Shown piece by piece: positions 1 through 4,858 of a stretch of DNA of 6,004 bases. Each line of letters opens with the position of its first letter. Position 1 is the stretch's first letter. The notes under the pieces are model-generated. The model was not told the origin of the DNA. It searched no databases and saw only the letters and a list, made by a program, of their open reading frames with translations. Made by a program: the position numbers and the translations under genes. Source of the DNA: Bacteroidales bacterium (lineage in GTDB: Bacteria > Bacteroidota > Bacteroidia > Bacteroidales > B18-G4); assembly GCA_023145125.1 (NCBI GenBank), contig JAGLEK010000161.1, positions 1 through 6,004 of the forward strand, written 5' to 3'.

Positions 1-10
1 TCATCGCGAG

Positions 11-50
11 CACTTCGACCAGCTCAGTATAAACTGTGTTGAGCGGCGAG
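11..50. repeat. REP-like hairpin remnant (CTTCGACCAGCTCAG type)
   Basis: Inner arms GCTCA (22-26) and TGAGC (40-44) pair exactly. The flanks CTTCGACCA and GGCGAG pair only in part, giving an imperfect hairpin of about 40 nt. From memory, the core TTCGACCAGCTCAG resembles the TTCGACAAGCTCAG element scattered between genes in many Bacteroidetes genomes. Only one copy is visible, so the repeat identity rests on recognition and the hairpin. Confidence 0.45.
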
Positions 51-176
51 ACTAATAGTCAAATCAAATCAAAAAATCAAAGAACGTCCTGTATATATTG
101 TATTTACTATACTTTTAGAAGATTGAACATTTTTTAACGCATCACTACTGATTTGAAATTTGTAATTTATAACAGG

Positions 177-200
177 CTCCTCTGTGTCTCCATGTGTGGC
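177..200. repeat. Possible interspersed repeat fragment (CTCTGTGTCTCC type)
   Basis: The bases resemble the 'cctctgtgtctctgtgtgg' repeat (complement 'ccacagagacacagagg') seen between genes in many environmental bacterial genomes. It is a single degraded copy, so the call rests on recognition alone. Confidence 0.3.
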
Positions 201-252
201 TATTATAAGCATGAGGCATGAAGTGAATAATGACACCGGATATTCACATACG

Positions 253-284
253 GTTGCTTTACATAATTAAATTTCCTAACTTTG
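253..284 (+). promoter_or_regulatory. Bacteroidetes-type promoter for the T9SS cargo gene
   Basis: A perfect -7 box TAACTTTG (consensus TAnnTTTG) lies at 277-284. A -33 TTG lies at 254-256, with a 20-base spacer inside the usual 19-21 range. Transcription should start near 290, leaving an untranslated leader of about 18 nt before the ATG at 309. No Shine-Dalgarno sequence precedes that ATG, which is normal for this phylum. Confidence 0.7.
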
Positions 285-308
285 GAATAATTCCCAAAAA
301 CCAATCCC

Positions 309-1403
309 ATGAGGAAGCTCATCTTTATCCTTGTTTTCCTGATAGCGAAAAGTCTTATTGGTAATCCCATAATCCCCCCTCCTGTTATTAGTGAGTTTTA
401 TCTTAACGGAGGTAATTGGCAGTTAGAAGTTTACTTTGCTGAAGAATATCAGGGAATGTTCATGGACTTTTCTGAGCTCAGATTAATTTGCAATAATGAT
501 ACAGCTTCATTTGTTGATGGGCTTATATTGGAATGGAATACAATTATTGTTATAGATCAAAACTCTCTTTCATCGCCTTTCAATGTTAATCTTCTTGAAG
601 ACTGGATATATTTTTCAACTTATGATTATTATCCATTTTACCCGGGAATTCAATATGGAGGCCCACCTGTATTCTCATGGAACATAACAACAGCGCCACT
701 ACCGGGAGAGTCCATCGTACAACAATTTTTCAGCAATTATGGTGGAGACGACTTTTATAGTTTAATGAAAGATGAATCTCCAACAATAGGATATAACGCA
801 TTTGAGTCGAGCAGCCGTGGTGTATTCAGCGGATATGTTTTTGATCAATTCAACAATCCTGTACCTGATCTTAAGCTTGTCTATTGCGCAGAAAGCTTTT
901 GTTGGGGTGCTACCTCACCGGAATATTCATGCATAATGACTGATGAAAACGGCTACTTTGAAACAGATGGGCTGTTTTGTAACTGGCACCTGTTCAAATT
1001 GCAAAAGGATGATTATATCTTCTTGATTGATACCATGTTTTTCGAACCAGATTCAGTCTATTACAAGGAGTATGTTTTGAACTCGGTTGGCGTTCCTGTC
1101 AATAACCTCAATGATGAAATAAACATCCTCGCCGCCCCAAACCCCTTCACACATAAAACTACTTTTCACTTATCCATTCCTGATGAATTAGCATGGAATG
1201 AGGCCAGGATCACCATCAGAAATATTAATGGACAGATCATAGACTTCATACCACTTACGAATGCACTCTGGGCAGGCAATGACATTAGTGTTGACTGGCA
1301 CACGGCTTCAGCCGAAATGAATATTCCTCCCGGACTTTACCTGTATACGCTTGAAATTGACAATGACATTATTTCATCACAAAAAATGATCATCAATGAA
1401 TAG
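309..1403 (+). CDS. Secreted protein with C-terminal T9SS type A sorting domain
   Basis: A 364-residue protein predicted to be exported and then secreted or surface-anchored by the type IX system. Residues 1-18 are an N-terminal signal peptide (MRK plus a hydrophobic run). Residues ~20-165 form an aromatic- and proline-rich region with no family I recognise. Residues ~171-258 resemble a carboxypeptidase-regulatory/Cna-B-like beta-sandwich, with GYVFDQFNNPVPD followed by TDENGYFE. Residues ~267-364 match the T9SS type A C-terminal domain: APNPF at 276-280, a strand ending NINGQII, then PPGLYLYTLE and a short charged tail. The Sec signal and sorting domain are well supported; the substrate or binding role of the middle region is unknown. 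The start is supported by the promoter 25 bases upstream and by the signal peptide beginning at this Met. It overlaps the next gene by 8 bases, so the two are probably translated together. Confidence 0.85.
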   Translation: MRKLIFILVFLIAKSLIGNPIIPPPVISEFYLNGGNWQLEVYFAEEYQGMFMDFSELRLICNNDTASFVDGLILEWNTIIVIDQNSLSSPFNVNLLEDWIYFSTYDYYPFYPGIQYGGPPVFSWNITTAPLPGESIVQQFFSNYGGDDFYSLMKDESPTIGYNAFESSSRGVFSGYVFDQFNNPVPDLKLVYCAESFCWGATSPEYSCIMTDENGYFETDGLFCNWHLFKLQKDDYIFLIDTMFFEPDSVYYKEYVLNSVGVPVNNLNDEINILAAPNPFTHKTTFHLSIPDELAWNEARITIRNINGQIIDFIPLTNALWAGNDISVDWHTASAEMNIPPGLYLYTLEIDNDIISSQKMIINE

Positions 1404-1968
1404 ATCCATTTTCATCCTCTTACTGGCAGTATTTTCAGCACAATACCTGACAGCACAAATCCCCGATTTCTACCGGGAAGACCTCACCTTCATCCTCGAC
1501 GACAGCAGTTTTACTGTGACCGGATATTACTATTTTATGAATAACAGCGAGGAGGATGAAAAGATGGATATGCTGTATCCATTCCCGGGAAATGCAGACT
1601 ATGGAAAGGTTACGGATGTTTATTCCTATATCTATGGCAATCCCCTCAAAAATGCCCTGCTGTATTATAATGATAAGGCGGCCATCATAAACCTCGAAGT
1701 GAAGGCAGGAAAGGTAACGACGATAAGGATCGGGTATACGCAGGAACTATTAGGGAATAAAGCAGAGTATATCCTTACCTCCACAAAATCATGGGGGCAA
1801 TCACTCAAGGAGGTGAATTACACACTCATCACCCCCGAAACCCTCAACATCGACTCCCTCTCCTACCCGCCCGATTTCAGCAATACCAAATCCGGTAAAA
1901 CGATCTATTACTACCATAAGGTGAATTTTATGCCGGATAGGGAGTTTGAGGTATACTTCAGCAGGTAA
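1396..1968 (+). CDS. Exported protein of unknown function
   Basis: A 190-residue protein with a clear Sec signal peptide, MNRSIFILLLAVFSAQYLTA, probably cut before Gln21. There is no lipobox Cys, so it is likely soluble in the periplasm or secreted; no T9SS domain is visible. The mature part reads as alternating beta-strands: an early segment resembling 'VTGYYYFMNNSEED...MLYPFP', and a central 'AGKVTTIRIGYTQEL'. This is loosely like the N-terminal part of DUF4424-type proteins, which combine a strand, N-x-S/D and a F/YPFP motif, but I cannot assign it firmly. Its ATG lies inside the end of the preceding gene (ATGAATAG overlap, 8 bases) and there is no promoter of its own, so it should be translationally coupled to the T9SS cargo gene. 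A perfect hairpin overlaps its stop codon. Confidence 0.75.
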   Translation: MNRSIFILLLAVFSAQYLTAQIPDFYREDLTFILDDSSFTVTGYYYFMNNSEEDEKMDMLYPFPGNADYGKVTDVYSYIYGNPLKNALLYYNDKAAIINLEVKAGKVTTIRIGYTQELLGNKAEYILTSTKSWGQSLKEVNYTLITPETLNIDSLSYPPDFSNTKSGKTIYYYHKVNFMPDREFEVYFSR

Positions 1969-1981
1969 AACACCTGCTGAA
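1957..1981 (+). terminator. Perfect hairpin overlapping a stop codon
   Basis: TTCAGCAGGT (1957-1966) pairs with ACCTGCTGAA (1972-1981): a 10-bp perfect stem with a 5-base loop. The TAA stop of the exported protein gene lies at 1966-1968, at the stem tip and loop. No T-run follows, so it is not a textbook intrinsic terminator; it may act as a 3'-end stabiliser or a weak terminator. Confidence 0.55.
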
Positions 1982-2125
1982 AATCCCAAATTCGAATATT
2001 CTAAATTCGAAACAAATTCAAATGTTTCAAACTTTCAAATCCAAAATGTTTTGAATTTTGAATTTGATGAATTAAATATTGTTTCGGGTTTGGGTAATTA
2101 GGATTTAGAATTTGGCTGTGGGATT
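1982..2125. repeat. Long AT-rich imperfect inverted repeat
   Basis: The two halves are imperfect reverse complements centred near 2047. Matching blocks are AATCCC (1982-1987) with GGGATT (2120-2125), ATTCTAAAT (1998-2006) with ATTTAGAAT (2103-2111), CGAAACAA (2008-2015) with TTGTTTCG (2079-2086), and the central palindrome CAAAATGTTTTG (2042-2053). It fills the whole gap between two convergent genes and reaches the stop codon of the radical SAM gene. It resembles the 'aaatcccaaattc' intergenic repeats of several environmental phyla. It could act as a two-way terminator or be a small non-autonomous mobile repeat. Confidence 0.6.
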
Positions 2126-3059
2126 AAAGATCCTGCAGCTTATATGAATAGCTCCCCTCGGACATATGTGTTGTTTGATCCAGCGTCCTGATATATTGCC
2201 CGCAGTTGCTGCCGATCTTGTTCTCCTCCCATTCGCCAATGCTGAGGATCACATCATAAGTTGCTGCTTTAAGCGCATCTACCACAGGATATTCTTTTTC
2301 CTCACGTACGATCAGGGAGTCGATATTATTCATTCGTGCCTTGAAAGTAGGATTTACCGGTGTGACCTTGATCAGGAAAATATCGGGGTCAAAGTGCTTA
2401 AGAAGGGTTTGTGGGTCCAGGATATTGTCTTTTCCCAGCGCAAAATTAAGTGTGAGCTTTTTGCCACCTTCAGAGAAAAAACGATTGCCATATTCTCCCA
2501 TCTTTTCAAAGCTCCATTTTTTTATCGGTATCAGGCTGTTGCGTTGGCCTTCATCAGTGCTGTGAAGAGAAAACTGAAGCTGGAAAGAGCTGTCGTAATA
2601 TTTCTTTTTAATGTTCAGGAGCCTTTCAAAAAAGGCATCCGTCCCGTGGGGGGCTATTGAAGACAGGGAACCAACAAAATTATTGATGGGGTATTTTGCG
2701 GGAAATTGCTCCAGAACATCAAGTACGGCAGGATTCAATGAAGGCTCACCCATACGTGCAAATTGTATCTTGAACTTGTCGGTTTCAGGTATACCCGAAG
2801 GGAAACGATGTTTAACCAGGTAGTCGATCTGGAAGAAGATATCCTCAGCGCTCAGTTTTCCATTATAATCACCTCCGGCATCACAAAACTTGCAATCCAC
2901 CGGACATCCGTACAGCGTCGACAGTATGATGACCCATTTCTTGCTGATGTCCATGGGGGGCTGGGTCGACTCCACAAACTCTATGCGCCTGCCGGCCTCA
3001 TCCTCCGCAATAAATACCGAGGCGATCTCATGTTCCTGTGTCCTGCTGATTACTCTCAT
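2124..3059 (-). CDS. RlmN/Cfr-like radical SAM protein, short variant
   Basis: A 311-residue radical SAM enzyme. The [4Fe-4S] cysteines are C52, C56 and C59 in GCPVDCKFC. RlmN/Cfr-type features follow in order: an N-terminal strand pair ending VFIAEDE, MGEPSLN at 103-109 (compare GMGEPLLN), FSLHSTDEGQRNSLIPI (compare SLHAPND..R..LVPI), a LNFALGKDNILD segment, and GSNCGQ with C286 (compare AACGQL, the methyl-carrying Cys). In RlmN and Cfr this Cys is methylated and passes a methylene to C2 or C8 of an adenine. Unlike them, this protein has no N-terminal HhH-like domain, and the second catalytic Cys, seven residues before the first cluster Cys, is Ile45. The substrate is unknown. It is the last gene of a three-gene unit; its first 32 bases overlap the flavoprotein gene. 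The chosen start keeps the whole N-terminal strand region that aligns with RlmN. Confidence 0.85.
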   Translation of the reverse strand: MRVISRTQEHEIASVFIAEDEAGRRIEFVESTQPPMDISKKWVIILSTLYGCPVDCKFCDAGGDYNGKLSAEDIFFQIDYLVKHRFPSGIPETDKFKIQFARMGEPSLNPAVLDVLEQFPAKYPINNFVGSLSSIAPHGTDAFFERLLNIKKKYYDSSFQLQFSLHSTDEGQRNSLIPIKKWSFEKMGEYGNRFFSEGGKKLTLNFALGKDNILDPQTLLKHFDPDIFLIKVTPVNPTFKARMNNIDSLIVREEKEYPVVDALKAATYDVILSIGEWEENKIGSNCGQYIRTLDQTTHMSEGSYSYKLQDL

Positions 3060-3858
3060 CCTCTAAAATCTTTTCCCTGATGGCCATGGCTGCCCTTATC
3101 CCGTCGCCTGTGGCGACTGAAACCTGCCTCACCCTGCCGTTCTTTACATCTCCAATAATATATAAAAGGCCTTGTTTTTCAAGCTGTTGGCAATTTTCTT
3201 CCAGTTCGGGCGATAAATACCCCAGCTCAGCTTCCCGGCCGGTGGCAAAAATAGTATAATCGAATGAATCTGACGGCACAGAGTTTTCATGATATGATAT
3301 CTTTTCCTGTTTTTTAGCAATCTCAAGAAGTGCAGGAACGCATTTTATCCTGCTGCCCCGGTTGAAGATATGCACATCATTATGGGTTGACAACGTCATG
3401 GCATAATCAAAAGCCGCATCCCCGGCCCCTACGATCGCTATCGACATGCCTTTCATTCCCCGAAGGGGGAAAACCTCAGTAAAAAATGTAGCTTCATTCC
3501 CGGGCACAACATACTTTGCTTTAGTGCCGCTTGCAACTACAAGGTATTTGCAGATATATTCTTTTTCATTGCTTTGCAATACGAACTGCCCGTTAAAATA
3601 ATTCGAATATCGAATATCGCATATCGAATATCGAATATCGAAACGCTCCAGGTGAGCTTTTATCTTCACTGCCAGCTCCTCCCCGCTTATCCCATCCGGA
3701 AACCCGGGATAATTATCCAGTCTCCAGGCATTTCTGACCAGCCCTCCTATACTGTTTTTTTCAAGCAGCAAAGGGTCGATGCCATAACGCTTAAGCTGTA
3801 CGGCACAGGCAACACCCGCAGGGCCTCCCCCTATGATGATCACCTGCTCTTTAAGCAT
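3028..3858 (-). CDS. FAD/NAD(P)H oxidoreductase, thioredoxin-reductase fold without CxxC
   Basis: A 276-residue flavoprotein with an FAD Rossmann motif GGGPAG (10-15), a nucleotide-binding motif GAGDAA (144-149), FATGR (204-208), and the C-terminal FAD motif GD (236-237) followed by RQVSVATGDG, matching the thioredoxin reductase C-terminus. It cannot be a normal thioredoxin reductase: where the CATC redox pair belongs, just before the second Rossmann motif, there is TEVFPL. The NAD(P)H domain is about 30 residues shorter than in E. coli TrxB (compared from memory), losing the strands after the nucleotide-binding helix. Ferredoxin/flavodoxin-NADP reductases of the TrxR-like type share the missing CxxC, so it may pass electrons to a carrier or directly to the radical SAM partner; this is inference. 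Residues 74-87 are a repeat, DIRYSIC-DIRYSNY, encoded by a heptamer array. The gene overlaps the hydrolase by 8 bases (ATGCTTAA) and the radical SAM gene by 32. Confidence 0.82.
   Translation of the reverse strand: MLKEQVIIIGGGPAGVACAVQLKRYGIDPLLLEKNSIGGLVRNAWRLDNYPGFPDGISGEELAVKIKAHLERFDIRYSICDIRYSNYFNGQFVLQSNEKEYICKYLVVASGTKAKYVVPGNEATFFTEVFPLRGMKGMSIAIVGAGDAAFDYAMTLSTHNDVHIFNRGSRIKCVPALLEIAKKQEKISYHENSVPSDSFDYTIFATGREAELGYLSPELEENCQQLEKQGLLYIIGDVKNGRVRQVSVATGDGIRAAMAIREKILEDESNQQDTGT
3604..3638. repeat. Heptamer tandem repeat CGAATAT x5 inside a coding region
   Basis: Five adjacent 7-bp units: CGAATAT, CGAATAT, CGCATAT, CGAATAT, CGAATAT, then a decaying CGAAACG. Because 21 bases equals three heptamers and seven codons, the minus-strand reading gives a 7-residue peptide repeat (DIRYSIC/DIRYSNY) and keeps the flavoprotein frame open. 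Reading the unit as GAATATC shows it is the same family as the array at 4573-4607. Confidence 0.85.
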
Positions 3859-4507
3859 TTTTCAACAGGTCTAAAAGTGTTTTGGTTTTTACAGGCCGGG
3901 CAAATAAGTATGCCAGGTTCAGGAATGTGGCCAGGTGAAATTCATAATTATATGCCGCTGTGGCATCTACCGGCATCACCACATCGAATCCTTTGACAAA
4001 TGCAGTCCTTGCGGTGCTTTCACAACAAAGGTTCGTCATAACGCCTGTGATGATGAGCTGTTTTACATTGGCAGCGCGAAGCTGTTGATCAAGGTCAGTC
4101 TCATGAAATACATCAAACTGTGTCTTTTTCAAGATTTTCCCACCCACATCACTAATACGTTTGTGAATTTCACTCCTGGGGTCATTCTCCTTTATCAGCT
4201 CATGCCAGCGGATGCCCATCATTCCGGCATTGGCATCATTGTTTATGTGCCGGGTAATGAAAACAGGCATCTTCTTTTTGAGACATGCCTGCATGGTCTC
4301 TATAATATTCGGTATGATAAGCGGTGCAGACGGAATAAATGCATGTTCGTCCGGGTCAAGGAAATAGTTTTGCATATCGACAACCAGCAAAGCCATATGG
4401 CCGAAATCCGGTTTAAACATCCGCATGCCGGAATAGTACTTAACCTCATCGATCATCGCTTGTGACTCGAGGTCGATATTTTCTTCAGTAAAGTACTGTT
4501 CTTTCAT
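3851..4507 (-). CDS. Isochorismatase-like cysteine hydrolase
   Basis: A 218-residue member of the isochorismatase/nicotinamidase superfamily, of usual length, predicted cytoplasmic. The likely catalytic triad is Asp44 (LLVVDMQNYF), Lys128 (KKTQFDVF) and a Cys in GVMTNLCCEST, Cys161 by alignment to TNxCxEST (Cys162 is adjacent). The GVMTN turn preceding it fits the conserved cis-peptide. Members hydrolyse isochorismate, nicotinamide, ureidoacrylate, biuret or related amides; TNLCCESTAR is closest in look to RutB and general cysteine hydrolases, but the substrate cannot be read from sequence. The frame is open to an ATG at 4561, but the start at 4507 is preferred: the predicted -7 box (4535-4542) puts transcription start near 4528, and the extra 18 residues look like translated AT-rich spacer. 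First gene of the minus-strand unit; its stop overlaps the flavoprotein start. Confidence 0.85.
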   Translation of the reverse strand: MKEQYFTEENIDLESQAMIDEVKYYSGMRMFKPDFGHMALLVVDMQNYFLDPDEHAFIPSAPLIIPNIIETMQACLKKKMPVFITRHINNDANAGMMGIRWHELIKENDPRSEIHKRISDVGGKILKKTQFDVFHETDLDQQLRAANVKQLIITGVMTNLCCESTARTAFVKGFDVVMPVDATAAYNYEFHLATFLNLAYLFARPVKTKTLLDLLKNA

Positions 4508-4534
4508 GTCGTCATTTTTCTTCTGAAAACAATG

Positions 4535-4561
4535 CAAATGTAAATTAAAAATACACATCAA
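4535..4561 (-). promoter_or_regulatory. Probable promoter of the hydrolase-flavoprotein-radical SAM unit
   Basis: On the minus strand a -7 box TACATTTG (4542-4535) matches TAnnTTTG exactly. The nearest upstream TTG is at 4561-4559, with only a 16-base spacer, shorter than the usual 19-21, so this is a weaker match than the rpsL promoter. The predicted start is near 4528, about 20 bases before the ATG at 4507. Confidence 0.5.
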
Positions 4562-4572
4562 AAAATATTAGA

Positions 4573-4607
4573 GAATATCGAGTATTGAGTATCGAGTATC
4601 GAGTATC
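4573..4607. repeat. Heptamer tandem repeat GA[A/G]TATC x5
   Basis: Five adjacent 7-bp units: GAATATC, GAGTATT, GAGTATC, GAGTATC, GAGTATC. The array sits between the -33 regions of the two divergent promoters and shares its unit with the array at 3604-3638. Confidence 0.85.
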
Positions 4608-4627
4608 GATTTTTTTTAATAAAAGCA

Positions 4628-4657
4628 TTGGAATTGAAAAATTAATTTTTACCTTTG
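4628..4657 (+). promoter_or_regulatory. rpsL (str operon) promoter
   Basis: TTG (4628-4630), a 19-base spacer, and TACCTTTG (4650-4657) give an excellent match to the Bacteroidetes housekeeping promoter. Transcription should start near 4664, producing a leader of about 195 nt before the rpsL ATG. An A/T-rich stretch precedes the -33 element. Confidence 0.8.
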
Positions 4658-4711
4658 CAGCCGCTTTTGATGATTCGTCTGAAAGAGCAGAAAATCCAAC
4701 GGAAACCTGAC

Positions 4712-4782
4712 AAATTGAAGCAGATATAGGTTCCACCCCGCAATGCGGGACGCGTCTTCACAGACCCACCCTATATCAATTT
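4712..4782 (+). promoter_or_regulatory. Structured rpsL leader, three-way junction
   Basis: The closing stem pairs GATATAGG (4723-4730) with CCTATATC (4770-4777) and can extend by AAATT (4712-4716) with AATTT (4778-4782) across a bulge. Inside are two hairpins: CCCGC-AAT-GCGGG (4737-4749) and GTCT-TCAC-AGAC (4754-4765), joined by short linkers. It lies in the untranslated leader predicted by the rpsL promoter. Ribosomal-protein leaders often bind an encoded protein (S7 in the E. coli str operon); that role here is inference. I recognise no named RNA family. Confidence 0.5.
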
Positions 4783-4816
4783 CCCTTAGATTTTCCAAAA
4801 ATGAGAATGTTAAACA

Positions 4817-4831
4817 CCTCTGTTTGAGAGG
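4817..4831 (+). promoter_or_regulatory. Small hairpin in the rpsL leader
   Basis: CCTCT (4817-4821), loop GTTTG, AGAGG (4827-4831): a 5-bp stem followed by an A/T-rich unstructured stretch (GATTGAAAAATTATTAATAA) up to the start codon. An open A/T-rich start region is typical for Shine-Dalgarno-independent initiation in this phylum. Confidence 0.4.
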
Positions 4832-4858
4832 ATTGAAAAATTATTAATAAGTCTTAAT

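Larger units (their letters stand above)
1..308. other. Intergenic region of degenerate repeats
   Basis: No open frame on either strand here looks like a gene. The stretch is AT-rich and seems to be a patchwork of short degraded interspersed repeats: a REP-like hairpin at 11-50, an AT-rich piece at 150-170, a CTCTGTGTCTCC-type piece at 177-200, and a two-copy heptamer GCATGAG/GCATGAA at 209-222. The last ~55 bases carry the promoter of the T9SS cargo gene. The upstream gene lies outside the window. Confidence 0.6.
4508..4858. other. Divergent intergenic region between the hydrolase unit and rpsL
   Basis: A 351-base region with no supported gene. It holds, in order, the minus-strand promoter, a heptamer repeat array, a T-run (4610-4617), the rpsL promoter, a three-way-junction leader and a small hairpin before the rpsL start. 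In many Bacteroidetes rpoC lies upstream of the str genes; here the neighbour is the unrelated, divergently read hydrolase unit. Confidence 0.75.

Noticed and set aside
2166..2660. 164-codon open frame on the plus strand
   Set aside because: It lies wholly antisense to the radical SAM gene, and its Cys- and Phe-rich translation matches no family; it is a shadow.
3935..4465. 176-codon open frame on the plus strand
   Set aside because: Antisense to the cysteine hydrolase, whose triad motifs are clear; the translation has no recognisable motif.
4508..4561. N-terminal extension of the cysteine hydrolase to an upstream ATG at 4561
   Set aside because: The 18 extra residues read like translated AT-rich spacer, and the predicted -7 box lies inside them, so transcription should begin downstream of that ATG.
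3604..4607. The two repeat arrays as a CRISPR
   Set aside because: Units are 7 bp, directly adjacent with no spacers, and no cas gene is present.
4545..4736. 63-codon minus-strand frame containing DTRYSILNTRYS
   Set aside because: The peptide repeat is only the heptamer array translated, and the frame runs through the rpsL promoter and leader; no start signal or family match.
4721..4777. A tRNA in the rpsL leader, suggested by GGTTCCACCCC resembling a T-arm
   Set aside because: No acceptor stem, anticodon arm or D-arm of proper size can be formed; the three-way junction explains the pairing better.
4801..4827. Eight-codon upstream reading frame (MRMLNTSV) in the rpsL leader
   Set aside because: Its stop overlaps the small hairpin, as in some attenuators, but there is no run of regulatory codons and no start signal; such a short frame is expected by chance.
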